Origin: DAOVGU01 sp030637775 [NCBI: bacterium]
GTDB taxonomy: Bacteria > Ratteibacteria > UBA8468
Assembly: GCA_030637775.1 (NCBI GenBank)
Contig: DAOWFY010000074.1
Span: 1-16,128 of the forward strand
Direction of reading: 5' to 3'
Length of the DNA stretch: 16,128 bases
The position numbers were made by a program, and so were the translations under genes. Shown piece after piece: positions 5,922 through 14,969 of this stretch. Under the pieces are notes generated by a model. It did no database searches and had not been told where the DNA came from. It worked only from the letters and a program-made list of their open reading frames with translations. Within the stretch, counting starts at the first letter, position 1; each line of letters begins with the position of its first letter.

Positions 5922-7657
5922 TGGTAAAGTTAGAAGGTATTGGTGTCTCTCCGGGGATAGCGATGGGTGAAATGTATCTCTTAAAAAATGCTATCTCCTC
6001 CATTCCTTCCTATTCAATCGAAAAGTCGCAATTATCGGGAGAAATCGATCGTTTTAAAAAGGCTCTCATTAAAACGGAGAATGAGATCAGAGAAATTCAA
6101 GGAAAGGTAAAGGGAGAATTCAGAAAGGAAGCGAGAATTTTTGACGTTCACCTTCTTATCCTCAAGGATAAGAGAATGATCAGGGAGGTGATCCAGAGAT
6201 TAAGGGAGAAAAGGGTAAATATAGAATCGGCCTTTGCTTTTGTTGCCCAAAAATTTATCACCGCCTTTGCTCAGATAGATGCCGAGTACCTTAGAGAAAG
6301 AAAAGTCGATATTGAAGATGTCTCTAAAAGGGTGCTGCACAATCTCCTTGAAGTACAGCGAGAGAGCCTATCTCAACTGAAGGAGAAGGTTGTGGTCATT
6401 GCGCATAGCCTTTCTCCTTCGGAGACGGCCAGTATGTCCAGGGATAAGGTAATCGCTTTTGCTACCAATGTCGGTGGTAAAACCTCCCATACCGCCATTA
6501 TGGCTCGAGCCCTGGAGATTCCGGCCGTCGTGGGATTAAAGGATGTTACCTCCAGGGTTCAAAGTGAAGATCTGATCATTATTGATGGCAGTAAAGGTTT
6601 TGTTATCATTAATCCTGATGAGGAGACCTTAGAGAGCTACAAAAGGCAACAGGAAGATTTGCTTGTCGCTAAGAGAGAACTATTAATTCTGAAAAATTTA
6701 CCCTGTCAGACAAAGGATGGGAGGAGAATTAAGTTAAGGAGTAATATTGAATTGCCCCAGGAGATTGCTCATATCCCTTTCTATGGAGCGGAAGGAATTG
6801 GGCTCTACCGGACAGAATTTTTCTACCTTAATCGCCAGGATTTACCAGGTGAGGAAGAGCAGTACAGCTCCTATAAAACAGCGGCAGAAAAGGTTAATCC
6901 CTATCCGGTAATTATCAGGACCTTGGACATTGGAGGAGATAAATTTGCCTCATCCCTTCAGGCTCCCTCAGAGTTAAACCCTTTTTTAGGTTGGCGGGCG
7001 ATTAGATTCTGTTTGGCAAGACCAGATATTTTTAAGACGCAACTACGTGCAATTTTGCGGGCAAGCCCTTTTGGAAATCTAAAAATTATGTATCCGATGA
7101 TTTCGGGGATAGAGGAATTGAGAAAAGCAAACTTTATTCTGAAGGAGGCAAAAGCAGAATTAAAAATAGAAGAAAAAGATTTCAATAATGATCTTGAGGT
7201 AGGAGCGATGATTGAAACACCTTCGGCGGCAATGACTGCCGATATATTGGCTAAAGAGACAGATTTCTTCAGTATTGGTACCAATGATCTTATTCAGTAC
7301 TCCATTGCTATCGACCGTATCAATGAAAAGATTGCTTACCTCTATGAACCAGCTCACCCCGCTATCTTACGTCTGATTAAAAATATCATTAAGGCCGCTC
7401 ACAAAGAGAAAATCTGGGTGGAAATGTGTGGAGAGATGGCTGCTGATCCATCCTTCGCTCTCTTGCTTTTAGGCTTAGGAATTGATGCATTAAGTATGTC
7501 CCCTTTTGCTATTCCCGAAATGAAGAAGATTATCCGTGGGGTCACATTTCAGGAAGCAAAGGAATTTGCAAAAAATGCACTCAGTTTTGAGACCACAAAG
7601 GAAGTAACCGACTATGCCCGGACATTCTATAAAGAAAGGAAGTTGCTCAATGAATAG
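5921..7657 (+). CDS. ptsI: PTS enzyme I, phosphoenolpyruvate-protein phosphotransferase
   Basis: Enzyme I autophosphorylates from phosphoenolpyruvate and phosphorylates HPr. Full length at 578 residues, in the normal range. The N-terminal part (about 1-145) includes the HPr-binding helices and opens with LEGIGVSPGIAMG. The phosphohistidine swivel domain carries His190 in GGKTSHTAIMARALEIPAVVG-like sequence. The C-terminal PEP-binding TIM barrel includes IIRTLDIGGDKF, NPFLGWRAIR, KIMYPMISG, FFSIGTNDLIQYSIAIDR and the active-site cysteine in WVEMCGEMAADP. There is no fused EIIA or GAF domain, so it is the ordinary EI rather than PtsP (EI-Ntr). It ends in TAG, overlapping the next gene by eight bases. 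Confidence 0.97.
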   Translation: MVKLEGIGVSPGIAMGEMYLLKNAISSIPSYSIEKSQLSGEIDRFKKALIKTENEIREIQGKVKGEFRKEARIFDVHLLILKDKRMIREVIQRLREKRVNIESAFAFVAQKFITAFAQIDAEYLRERKVDIEDVSKRVLHNLLEVQRESLSQLKEKVVVIAHSLSPSETASMSRDKVIAFATNVGGKTSHTAIMARALEIPAVVGLKDVTSRVQSEDLIIIDGSKGFVIINPDEETLESYKRQQEDLLVAKRELLILKNLPCQTKDGRRIKLRSNIELPQEIAHIPFYGAEGIGLYRTEFFYLNRQDLPGEEEQYSSYKTAAEKVNPYPVIIRTLDIGGDKFASSLQAPSELNPFLGWRAIRFCLARPDIFKTQLRAILRASPFGNLKIMYPMISGIEELRKANFILKEAKAELKIEEKDFNNDLEVGAMIETPSAAMTADILAKETDFFSIGTNDLIQYSIAIDRINEKIAYLYEPAHPAILRLIKNIIKAAHKEKIWVEMCGEMAADPSFALLLLGLGIDALSMSPFAIPEMKKIIRGVTFQEAKEFAKNALSFETTKEVTDYARTFYKERKLLNE

Positions 7658-8717
7658 GTTGGATGATCTTGAATCTATCAGGAAGATTGATGCTTCTGAG
7701 ATGGCCGCTCTTCTCTCAGATTTTCCCAGGCAATGTCAAGAAGGAGTAAATCGCGGAGAAAATGCCAGGATTCCTGCGGGTTTGAAGAGTTTTATACCGT
7801 CGGCTATTCTTTTCTCCGGCCTTGGCGGTTCAGCAATTACCGGGGATCTTATTGCTGACCTGATCAGAGAAGAGGCAAAATTTCCTATTTTAGTAAATCG
7901 GGACTATTCTCTTCCCCGTTTTGTAGATAAAAAAACATTAGTTTTCTGTATCAGTTACTCAGGCAATACGGAAGAGACAATTGCCTCTTACCAGGAATCT
8001 CACAAAAGAGGAGCAAAAGTTATTGTGATTAGCTCCGGTGGCAAATTGACAAAATTAGCCAGAAGTGATAAAATCTTTTCTCTTTGTATTCCGGGAGGAT
8101 TTCCACCCCGGGCTGCGCTTGGTTTTCTCTTCTTCTCTGCGCTGACACTTTTTCAAAGATTAAATTTAATTAAAAATAGAAGAAGAGAAGTAAAGGAGAC
8201 CTTATCCCTCCTTGCTAAGTTCAAAGAAGAATTGTCCTTCAATATACCTTTCAGAAAAAATCGAGCAAAAAGAATTGCCGAAAAACTCAAAGGAAAAATG
8301 CCCATCATTTATGCTTCTAATAGGCTGGCGGCTGTTGCTCTGCGTTTTCAAACACAACTGGCTGAAAACAGCAAGCAATTTGCCAGCAGAAATCTCTTCC
8401 CCGAGATGAATCACAATGAAATAATGGGCTGGAATAATCCTCTCAATCTTTTGAGGAATTTCTTTATCATCTTCTTAAGGGATAAAGGAGATTATAAAAG
8501 AATAAAGAGCCGGATGGATATCACCAGATCCTTGCTTTCCAAATATCCGGCCGGCACCCTCGAGATAAACACTAAAGGAAATGGGGTTTTAGCAAGAAAT
8601 TTTTCTACTCTCTATCTCTGCGATTGGATCAGTTTTTATCTTTCCATTCTTAATAAGATTGACCCCACCCCGGTAGAGAGAATTACTCTTTTGAAGAAAA
8701 AATTAGCTGAATTATGA
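7650..8717 (+). CDS. Bifunctional phosphoglucose/phosphomannose isomerase
   Basis: SIS-fold isomerase of the PGI/PMI family known from archaea and several bacterial phyla. It interconverts glucose-6-phosphate and mannose-6-phosphate with fructose-6-phosphate. The first SIS domain has [18 protein letters not shown] and [17 protein letters not shown], followed by [18 protein letters not shown]. The second has [19 protein letters not shown], then [15 protein letters not shown]. The C-terminus [20 protein letters not shown] is also typical. The ATG at 7650 is chosen because AAAGGAAG lies seven bases upstream and [10 protein letters not shown] resembles family N-termini; an upstream in-frame ATG at 7614 would add twelve unlikely residues. 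From 7650 the protein has 355 residues. It overlaps ptsI by eight bases and metK by four. It may be this organism's glycolytic isomerase as well as a route to mannose sugars for the envelope. Confidence 0.9.
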   Translation: MNRLDDLESIRKIDASEMAALLSDFPRQCQEGVNRGENARIPAGLKSFIPSAILFSGLGGSAITGDLIADLIREEAKFPILVNRDYSLPRFVDKKTLVFCISYSGNTEETIASYQESHKRGAKVIVISSGGKLTKLARSDKIFSLCIPGGFPPRAALGFLFFSALTLFQRLNLIKNRRREVKETLSLLAKFKEELSFNIPFRKNRAKRIAEKLKGKMPIIYASNRLAAVALRFQTQLAENSKQFASRNLFPEMNHNEIMGWNNPLNLLRNFFIIFLRDKGDYKRIKSRMDITRSLLSKYPAGTLEINTKGNGVLARNFSTLYLCDWISFYLSILNKIDPTPVERITLLKKKLAEL

Positions 8718-9859
8718 CGGCACAGGGGAAATATCTATTTACTTCAGAATCGGTAACCGAAGGACATCCGGACAAAATCTGTGACCAGATTTCCGACAGC
8801 ATCCTTGACGAAGTGCTAAAGAAGGATAAGAAGGGACGAGTTGCCTGCGAGACAATGGTGACCCGGGGCTTAATCTTTGTTGCCGGAGAAATTACCACAG
8901 ACTGCTATGTTGACGTTCCTAAAGTAGCCAGAAACCTCATCAAGGAGGTTGGCTATATTGACCCTTCCTTTGGTTTTAACAATGAAGCAAGTTCGGTGAT
9001 TACCTCTATCCAGGGACAATCTCCGGATATTGCTCTTGGTGTGAACAAAGGAGGAGCAGGAGACCAGGGGATGATGTTTGGTTACGCTACCGACGAGACG
9101 GAGGAATTAATGCCCTTGCCGATTACGCTGGCACATAAATTGGTAAGAAGATTGGCTGAGATAAGGAAGAAGAAAATTGTTGATTATCTCAGGCCGGATG
9201 GAAAATCCCAGGTTACTGTCCTCTACGACAGTGGAAAGCCAAAAAGAGTAGAGTCTATTGTCCTTTCCGCTCAACATAATCCCGGAATCAAACAGGAAAG
9301 AATCAGGGACGATCTGTTTGAATCAGTCATTAAACATATCATCCCGACCTCTCTTATTGGGAAGGATTTGAAAATCTACGTTAATCCGACGGGAAGCTTT
9401 GTTATTGGGGGTCCTCAAGCAGATACGGGAGTCACCGGAAGAAAAATTATTGTGGATACCTACGGTGGTGTGGGTAGCCACGGCGGAGGGTGTTTTTCGG
9501 GGAAGGACCCGAGTAAGGTAGATAGGTCTGCCTCCTACTTTGCCCGATATCTGGCAAAAAATATTGTTGCCGCGAAAATTTCCTCTCGGTGTGAGATTCA
9601 AATTGCCTATGCAATTGGAGAGGAAAAACCTGTCTCCATTATGGCAAATACAAAACGGACAGGAAAGATTCCTGAGGAGAAATTGACCGAAATCATCAAG
9701 AAGAATTTTGACCTCTCCCCGGCAGGAATCATTAAACATCTGAATCTTCTTCAACCCATCTATAAAAAAACCGCCTGTTATGGCCATTTTGGCCGGGAAG
9801 AGGAAGGTTTTCCCTGGGAAAAAAGGGATGCGGTAGAAATTTTTGAAAAATATAGATAG
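8714..9859 (+). CDS. metK: S-adenosylmethionine synthetase (methionine adenosyltransferase)
   Basis: MetK joins methionine and ATP to make S-adenosylmethionine. All three repeated domains are present in 381 residues. ATP and metal motifs are [20 protein letters not shown] (about 9-28), [15 protein letters not shown] (about 115-129), the [16 protein letters not shown] loop (about 258-273) and [20 protein letters not shown]. The glycine-rich loop has Cys where most homologues have Ala (GGGAFSGKD). ATGA overlaps the preceding stop. The gene ends in TAG and stands in the same reading frame as ahcY, with only four sense codons between the TAG and the ahcY ATG. Confidence 0.97.
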   Translation: MTAQGKYLFTSESVTEGHPDKICDQISDSILDEVLKKDKKGRVACETMVTRGLIFVAGEITTDCYVDVPKVARNLIKEVGYIDPSFGFNNEASSVITSIQGQSPDIALGVNKGGAGDQGMMFGYATDETEELMPLPITLAHKLVRRLAEIRKKKIVDYLRPDGKSQVTVLYDSGKPKRVESIVLSAQHNPGIKQERIRDDLFESVIKHIIPTSLIGKDLKIYVNPTGSFVIGGPQADTGVTGRKIIVDTYGGVGSHGGGCFSGKDPSKVDRSASYFARYLAKNIVAAKISSRCEIQIAYAIGEEKPVSIMANTKRTGKIPEEKLTEIIKKNFDLSPAGIIKHLNLLQPIYKKTACYGHFGREEEGFPWEKRDAVEIFEKYR

Positions 9860-9871
9860 GTTTCTATAAAA

Positions 9872-11122
9872 ATGAAATTTGATTACGAAATAAAGGATAT
9901 AAATCTTGCTACGAAGGGAAAATTGTTGAGTGAATGGGCGGCCAACCAAATGCCGGTGCTTGCCTCAATTAGGGAAAACTTCTCTAAGAATAAGGTCTTA
10001 ACCGGATTAAGAATAGGGGCCTGCCTTCATATCACTACCGAAACGGCCAATCTTGCCATTACCCTTAAAATGGCCGGAGCAGAGGTCTATCTTTGTGCTT
10101 CAAATCCATTGAGTACCAATGATAGCGTGGCCGCTTTTTTAGTGAAGAACCGGATCCACGTTTTTGCTCATCGTGGCGAGAATGCTCGAGATTACTACTC
10201 CCATATCAAAAAAGTTTTAAGTTATCGGCCTCAACTCCTTATGGATGATGGAGCCGATCTTGTTTCGACAGCCCATAAAGAAGAAAAAATCAATATTATT
10301 GGGGGAACAGAGGAAACGACTACAGGAATCCATCGGCTGAGAAGTTTGGAGAAAAACGGTCTTTTACGTTTTCCGGTCATTGCGGTTAATGATGCCAATA
10401 CCAAACATCTATTTGATAATCGTTATGGTACAGGTCAGTCCACCATTGACGGACTCCTACGCACAACAAACATTCTTATTGCCGGAAAGACCTTTGTTGT
10501 CTGCGGTTACGGCTGGTGTGGAAGAGGTGTAGCACTGCGAGCAAAGGGAATGGGTGCCAATGTAATTGTCACCGAAGTGGATCCTCTGAGGGCACTGGAG
10601 GCAGTAATGGACGGCTATCGCGTAATGCCAATCAAAGAAGCATCAAAGACAGGAAATGTCTTTATCACCACTACCGGAGATAAAAATGTCATTAGAAAAG
10701 AGCACTTTAAGGTAATGAAGGAAGGAGCAATCTTAGGGAATTCGGGACATTTCAATGTGGAAATCGATATTCCGGCCTTAGAGAACCTTTCTCAGGGAAA
10801 AACGAGGATAAGGGAACAGGTGGAAGAGTACCGGATTTCTAAAAATCGCCGGCTTTATCTTCTTGCTGAAGGTCGACTCTTGAATTTAGCAGGAGCAGAA
10901 GGCCATCCACCTACAGTGATGGATATGAGTTTTGCCAACCAGGCAAAGGCAGCAGAATATCTAAAAAAATCTGAAGGAAAATTGGCAAAAATGGTCTATC
11001 CTGTGCCCAAAGAGATTGATGAGGGGATCGCCTCTCTTAAACTGAAATTACTTGGTATCAAGATTGATGCCTTAACAAAGCAACAGAAAACCTACCTTTC
11101 CTCCTGGACATTGGGAACGTAA
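9872..11122 (+). CDS. ahcY: Adenosylhomocysteinase (S-adenosyl-L-homocysteine hydrolase)
   Basis: AhcY hydrolyses S-adenosylhomocysteine, the product inhibitor of methyltransferases, to adenosine and homocysteine, so it complements MetK next door. Substrate motifs include CLHITTETANLAITL (about 52-66), ASNPLSTNDSVAA, MDDGADLV and GGTEETTTGIHRL. The NAD site is in VVCGYGWCGRGVALRAKGMG (about 209-228), followed by ILGNSGHFNVEID and LAGAEGHPPTVMDMSF. At 416 residues it lacks the roughly 40-residue insertion found in many proteobacterial and plant enzymes and resembles the shorter archaeal/thermophile-like form. It ends in LSSWTLGT and lacks the usual C-terminal KxxxYRY-type tail that reaches the neighbouring NAD site. 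The start follows metK by 12 bases with no strong ribosome-binding site, so translation may depend on coupling to metK. Confidence 0.95.
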   Translation: MKFDYEIKDINLATKGKLLSEWAANQMPVLASIRENFSKNKVLTGLRIGACLHITTETANLAITLKMAGAEVYLCASNPLSTNDSVAAFLVKNRIHVFAHRGENARDYYSHIKKVLSYRPQLLMDDGADLVSTAHKEEKINIIGGTEETTTGIHRLRSLEKNGLLRFPVIAVNDANTKHLFDNRYGTGQSTIDGLLRTTNILIAGKTFVVCGYGWCGRGVALRAKGMGANVIVTEVDPLRALEAVMDGYRVMPIKEASKTGNVFITTTGDKNVIRKEHFKVMKEGAILGNSGHFNVEIDIPALENLSQGKTRIREQVEEYRISKNRRLYLLAEGRLLNLAGAEGHPPTVMDMSFANQAKAAEYLKKSEGKLAKMVYPVPKEIDEGIASLKLKLLGIKIDALTKQQKTYLSSWTLGT

Positions 11123-11155
11123 GAGACTTACCACGAAATAAAGAAAATATAACCA

Positions 11156-11300
11156 CGTCATTGCGAACGAAGTGAAGCAATCTGACGCGAAGTGTCATTC
11201 CGAGCAAAGCGAGGAATCTCAATGAGATTGCCACGCTCACTCTGTTCGCTCGCAACGACTTCGTTGGATTGCCACGTCGCTGACGCTCCTCGCAATGACA
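11156..11300. repeat. Composite palindromic (REP-like) repeat between ahcY and coaE
   Basis: Two direct, related units, at about 11156-11183 and 11193-11219, both of the form GTCATT(G/C)CGA...GAATCT, are followed by an inverted portion to 11300. GTCATTGCGA at 11157-11166 is the exact reverse complement of TCGCAATGAC at 11290-11299. Nested inside are a perfect 7-bp palindrome (AATCTCA/TGAGATT, 11215-11229) and CAACGA/TCGTTG near 11253-11266. The layout could fold into a long branched hairpin in RNA or single-stranded DNA. A related element lies upstream of groES at 15281-15349. Such repeats are usually non-coding, interspersed and probably mobilised in trans. No transposase is present here. 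Confidence 0.85.
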
Positions 11301-11318
11301 TCTGTAGTTATCTTTTCA

Positions 11319-11903
11319 ATGGTTATTTTAGGAATTACGGGAACCTTTGGTTCGGGGAAAAGTTTTGTTGCTCAAACCTTCAAAGAATTGGGAGCTATAG
11401 TTATCGATGCAGATAAGATAGTGCGTACCTTATTAAAATCAAAGGATAGTCCTATTGCGCTCAAAATCAAAAGAAATTTTGGTACGACCAATCGGAAAGA
11501 ATTGGCGGAAATAGTTTTTGCCAATCAAAAGAAGAGAAGGCAATTAGAGAAAATCATCCATCCTGAGGTGATAAATAGAATTAAAAAAAGAGTATCAAAG
11601 ATAAAATCTCCTTTAGTAGCAATAGAGGCGCCCCTCTTATTCGAGGCAAGAGCAACAGGGTTGGTGGATAAGATCTTGGTAGTATCGGCCAGAAAAAATT
11701 TTATTTTGAAAAGGATGCTTTCTCTCGGAAAATTCAAAAAGGAAGAGATTCTGAGGCGGATGAAGAGCCAAATCCCCTTGCGGGAAAAGGAAAAGAGAGC
11801 AGATCTTGTTATCAGTAATAATGGCACAAAAAAGGAGACAAGAAAACAGGTAAAAGAGATTTATCAAGAGATTATGAAAAAGATAGGAGAAAAAAATGGC
11901 TGA
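11319..11903 (+). CDS. coaE: Dephospho-CoA kinase
   Basis: CoaE phosphorylates the 3'-hydroxyl of dephospho-CoA, the last step of coenzyme A synthesis. It is a P-loop kinase of 194 residues. The Walker A motif is [11 protein letters not shown] (residues 5-15), followed by [13 protein letters not shown], the HPEV motif in [35 protein letters not shown] and the lid/C-terminal region [20 protein letters not shown]. The loop after the FG of [15 protein letters not shown] is about eight residues shorter than in E. coli CoaE, but no core motif is lost. The ATG at 11319 is preferred over the in-frame ATG at 11295, which lies within the palindromic repeat. Neither has a recognisable ribosome-binding site. 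The gene overlaps rho by eight bases. Confidence 0.93.
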   Translation: MVILGITGTFGSGKSFVAQTFKELGAIVIDADKIVRTLLKSKDSPIALKIKRNFGTTNRKELAEIVFANQKKRRQLEKIIHPEVINRIKKRVSKIKSPLVAIEAPLLFEARATGLVDKILVVSARKNFILKRMLSLGKFKKEEILRRMKSQIPLREKEKRADLVISNNGTKKETRKQVKEIYQEIMKKIGEKNG

Positions 11904-13170
11904 AGAATTAAATATCACGGAACTAAAGAAATTTACCATTCCTCAATTGCAAGAAAGAGCGCGTGGTCTAAAAGTTGAGGGGACCAGTGGTTTGAAAAAG
12001 CAGGAATTAATCTTTAAGATTCTGCAGGCGCAGACAGAGGAAAACGGACTCCTCTTCGGAGAAGGACTATTAGAAGCCCATCCGGATGGTTTTGGCTTCT
12101 TGAGGTCGGCTAACTATAATTATCTTCCCAGTCCCGATGATATTTACGTCTCCCCCTCCCAAATCAAGAGATTCCATTTAGCCACCGGTGATACAATAGC
12201 CGGCCAAATCCGACCACCAAAGGAGAGTGAGAAATACTTCGCTCTTCTCAAGGTAAAGGCAATAAACTTTGAAAATCCGGAGATAGCGAGAGATAAAATA
12301 CTTTTCGAAAATCTTACTCCCCTTTATCCCAATAAGCGTTTCATCTTAGAGACAAAACCGGAGGAGATCTCAATGCGGGTAATGGACCTCGTTACTCCTA
12401 TTGGCAAAGGTCAGCGTGGTCTGATTGTCGCTGCTCCCAGAACAGGCAAAACGGTGCTATTGCAGAAGTTAGCCAACAGCATCACCATCAATAATCCTGA
12501 GGTTATTCTTATTATGCTTTTAGTGGGAGAGAGACCGGAAGAGGTTACCGAAATGCAGCGTTCGGTAAAGGGCGAGGTGATTAGCGCTACATTTGATGAA
12601 CCCCCAAGTCGGCATATTCAGGTGGCGGAGATGGTCTTAGAAAAGGCAAAACATTTAGTGGAGTACAGGAAGGATGTGATTATTCTCCTGGACAGCGTCA
12701 CCAGATTGGCCAGGGCCTATAATGTTCTCGTTCCCCATACCGGCAAGATTATGACGGGAGGATTGGAATCTACCGCTCTGGAGAAACCCAAGCGATTCTT
12801 TGGCTCAGCCAGAAATGTTGAGGAAGGAGGAAGCCTTACCATTATGGCAACCGCTTTAATTGAGACCGGCAGCCGGATGGATGAGGTTATTTTTGAAGAA
12901 TTTAAGGGAACAGGAAATATGGAGGTTAACTTGGATCGGAAATTGGCCGATAGGAGGATGTGGCCGGCCATTGATATCAATAAGTCAGGGACAAGAAGAG
13001 AGGAGCTTCTCATTGATCCGGAGGAACTAAAGCGAATCTGGCTTCTGCGTAAGTCCCTTTCCAGTCTTAATCCTGTAGAGGCAATGGAACTCCTCACCGG
13101 GAAACTGAGAAAAATAACATTAAATGCTGAGTTTTTGGTGGGAATAAAGGAGCCTCGGGGAGATGACTAA
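11896..13170 (+). CDS. rho: Transcription termination factor Rho
   Basis: Hexameric RNA-dependent ATPase that ends transcription of untranslated RNA. The 424-residue protein has the N-terminal helical domain (about 1-45, with [17 protein letters not shown]), the cold-shock-like RNA-binding domain (about 50-120, with [19 protein letters not shown] and [15 protein letters not shown]) and the RecA-type motor. Walker A is AAPRTGKT with Lys185; usual sequences read PP(K/R)(A/T)GKT, so Ala replaces one proline. Further motifs are [42 protein letters not shown] and the Q/R-loop region [25 protein letters not shown]-free Rho without a large lineage-specific insertion. The start overlaps coaE. No rpmE follows. 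Confidence 0.97.
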   Translation: MAEELNITELKKFTIPQLQERARGLKVEGTSGLKKQELIFKILQAQTEENGLLFGEGLLEAHPDGFGFLRSANYNYLPSPDDIYVSPSQIKRFHLATGDTIAGQIRPPKESEKYFALLKVKAINFENPEIARDKILFENLTPLYPNKRFILETKPEEISMRVMDLVTPIGKGQRGLIVAAPRTGKTVLLQKLANSITINNPEVILIMLLVGERPEEVTEMQRSVKGEVISATFDEPPSRHIQVAEMVLEKAKHLVEYRKDVIILLDSVTRLARAYNVLVPHTGKIMTGGLESTALEKPKRFFGSARNVEEGGSLTIMATALIETGSRMDEVIFEEFKGTGNMEVNLDRKLADRRMWPAIDINKSGTRREELLIDPEELKRIWLLRKSLSSLNPVEAMELLTGKLRKITLNAEFLVGIKEPRGDD

Positions 13171-13279
13171 AGTTTGTTCGCTCGGGCTTTCTTATTCCTC
13201 GGTATTTCATACCTGCGGCATAACCGCCAACTCGCTCACAGACCCCGGCCGCCTCTTTGTGATTACTAGGAAAAAAAGA
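13171..13279. other. Short intergenic spacer with two small hairpins downstream of rho
   Basis: Between the rho stop and the terminator there is about 109 bases that I cannot assign to a gene. It contains two adjacent small inverted repeats, GGTAT-TTC-ATACC (13201-13213) and GCGG-CATAA-CCGC (13215-13227). It is more G+C-rich than the coding regions around it. It may be the remnant of an interspersed repeat or a structured 3' untranslated tail of the rho mRNA. A 79-codon reading frame crossing it also runs through the terminator and into groEL and is not credible. Confidence 0.45.
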
Positions 13280-13304
13280 AAGCCCCTCCGAGAAGGAGGG
13301 GCTT
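13280..13304. terminator. Bidirectional intrinsic terminator between convergent rho and groEL
   Basis: A perfect 10-bp stem (AAGCCCCTCC at 13280-13289, GGAGGGGCTT at 13295-13304) closes a five-base loop. On the plus strand the stem is followed by TTATTATTTT. On the minus strand it is followed by TTCTTTTTTT, the complement of the A-rich stretch at 13271-13279. It thus can stop transcripts arriving from rho on one side and groEL on the other. The groEL stop lies 25 bases away. Confidence 0.9.
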
Positions 13305-13328
13305 ATTATTTTGGATTGATTTTTATAT

Positions 13329-14957
13329 TTAATAAGCGGGGGGATAGCCACCACCAGGAGGCATTTGAGGTGTTTCCTTCTTCTCCGGAATATCGGTTAT
13401 AAGAGTCTCAGAGGTCAAGAGCAAACCGGCCATACTGGCGGCATTCTGTAATTCTGTTCTTACCACCTTTGTTGGGTCCACTATTCCGCTCTTGACTAAA
13501 TCCTCATACTTTTCTGTTTCGGCATTGAATCCGACATTTGCTACTTCCTTTTTCACCTGGTTAACAACGACGGAACTCTCCATCCCGGAATTGAAGGCAA
13601 TCTGACGCAGCGGTTCCTCTAAAGCCTTCTTCACAATCCTACCCCCCACCTTTTCGTCCGGGCTAGAGAATTTTACCTTGTCAATCTCATCCTGGCAACG
13701 CAGAAGGGCCACTCCGCCTCCAGGAACAATTCCTTCTTCCACTGCGGCTCTCACTGCAGAAAGGGCATCATCAACCCTTTCTTTTCTCTCCTTCATATCG
13801 GTCTCGGTGGCGGCTCCCACATTGATCACCGCTACGCCCCCGGCCAATTTTGCTAACCTTTCCTGCAGTTTCTCCTGATCATAGTCAGAATCGCTCTTCT
13901 CAATCGCTTTCTTAATCTGGGCAATTCTTCCCGAGATATCGGATGCTTTTCCGAGCCCTTCCACAATGGTGGTATTTTCCTTATCAATAGTAATCTTTTT
14001 TGCTTTACCCAGCACCTCCATCTTGACATTTTCAAGTTTTAAGCCTAACTCCTCAGCAATCAGTTGTCCCCCGGTAAGAGTAGCAATATCCTCGAGCATC
14101 TCCTTTCTTCTGTCTCCAAAACCAGGAGCCTTCACCGCACAGCAGGAAAGGGTCCCCCTTAATTTATTAACCACCAGAGTTGCTAATGCTTCTCCTTCTA
14201 CCTCCTCGGCAATGATTAAAAAGGGCTTGCCGGCCTGCGCAATTTTCTCCAGGAGAGGCAAAAGGTCCTTCATTGCCGAGATCTTCTTATCATGGATAAG
14301 AATATAAGGGTCTTCCAGAATGCATTCCATCTTCTCGGCATCGGTAACAAAGTAAGGAGAAAGGTAGCCCCGGTCAAACTGCATTCCTTCCACGACCTTT
14401 AATTCGGTCTTCATTGTTTTTGCTTCCTCAACGGTGATTACTCCATCCTTGCCGACCTTATCCATCGCTTCAGCCACGATCTTACCCATCTCGACATCAT
14501 TGGCTGCGGCCACGCTTGCCACCTGAGCAATCTCCTCCTTGCCCTTTACCGGTTTGCTTATTTGCTTTAATTTTTCTACCACTGCGGCGGTGCTCTTTTC
14601 AATTCCTCTGCGCAAGTGCACTGGATTGGCTCCTGCAGTGACATTCTTGAAACCTTCGGTCATAATTGCCTGTCCCAGAACGACAGCGCTGGTTGTGCCA
14701 TCGCCGGTAGCATCCTTTGTCTTTTCCGCAATCTCCTTGGCTAATTGTGCCCCCATATTCTCATAGGGGTCCTTTAATTCAATCTCCTTGGCAATTGTCA
14801 CTCCATCATTAATCACCGTGGGAGAACCAAACTTTTTATCCAGAACTGCGCATCTGCCCCTTGGTCCAAGAGTAGGCTTTAAGGCAGCAGCAAGTTGGTC
14901 AATTCCCTTTAGAAGGGTTCTTCTTGCTTCCTCATCATAAATTAACTGCTTTGCCAT
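13329..14957 (-). CDS. groEL: 60 kDa chaperonin GroEL
   Basis: GroEL forms the double-ring chamber in which proteins fold with GroES as lid. The 542-residue protein is full length. The N-terminal equatorial domain has [34 protein letters not shown] and [13 protein letters not shown] with ATP-site Asp86. The apical domain has [33 protein letters not shown] and [13 protein letters not shown]. The C-terminal equatorial part has [20 protein letters not shown] and [14 protein letters not shown]. The usual Gly-Gly-Met repeat tail is replaced by a Pro/Gly/Tyr tail ([10 protein letters not shown]). AAAGGAGG stands about six bases before the ATG, and groES ends 12 bases upstream, so the pair is one operon. 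There is one GroEL here; whether the genome holds others is unknown. Confidence 0.98.
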   Translation of the reverse strand: MAKQLIYDEEARRTLLKGIDQLAAALKPTLGPRGRCAVLDKKFGSPTVINDGVTIAKEIELKDPYENMGAQLAKEIAEKTKDATGDGTTSAVVLGQAIMTEGFKNVTAGANPVHLRRGIEKSTAAVVEKLKQISKPVKGKEEIAQVASVAAANDVEMGKIVAEAMDKVGKDGVITVEEAKTMKTELKVVEGMQFDRGYLSPYFVTDAEKMECILEDPYILIHDKKISAMKDLLPLLEKIAQAGKPFLIIAEEVEGEALATLVVNKLRGTLSCCAVKAPGFGDRRKEMLEDIATLTGGQLIAEELGLKLENVKMEVLGKAKKITIDKENTTIVEGLGKASDISGRIAQIKKAIEKSDSDYDQEKLQERLAKLAGGVAVINVGAATETDMKERKERVDDALSAVRAAVEEGIVPGGGVALLRCQDEIDKVKFSSPDEKVGGRIVKKALEEPLRQIAFNSGMESSVVVNQVKKEVANVGFNAETEKYEDLVKSGIVDPTKVVRTELQNAASMAGLLLTSETLITDIPEKKETPQMPPGGGYPPAY

Positions 14958-14969
14958 CTTTTTCCTCCT

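Noticed and set aside
11148-11153. Promoter for coaE-rho from the TATAAC before the repeat
   Set aside because: No -35 hexamer is seen at a workable distance, so it was not listed as a promoter.
11156-11300. CRISPR-like array
   Set aside because: Only two direct units plus an inverted part, no regular spacers and no cas genes; the structure is palindromic.
11192-11416. 74-codon reading frame over the repeat
   Set aside because: It is made of palindromic repeat and out-of-frame coaE sequence; coaE motifs are in another frame.
13163-13402. 79-codon plus-strand reading frame after rho
   Set aside because: It crosses the terminator hairpin and the groEL coding region and has no recognisable features.
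13966-14307. Antisense reading frame over groEL
   Set aside because: It is a shadow of the strongly conserved groEL frame on the opposite strand with no independent signals.
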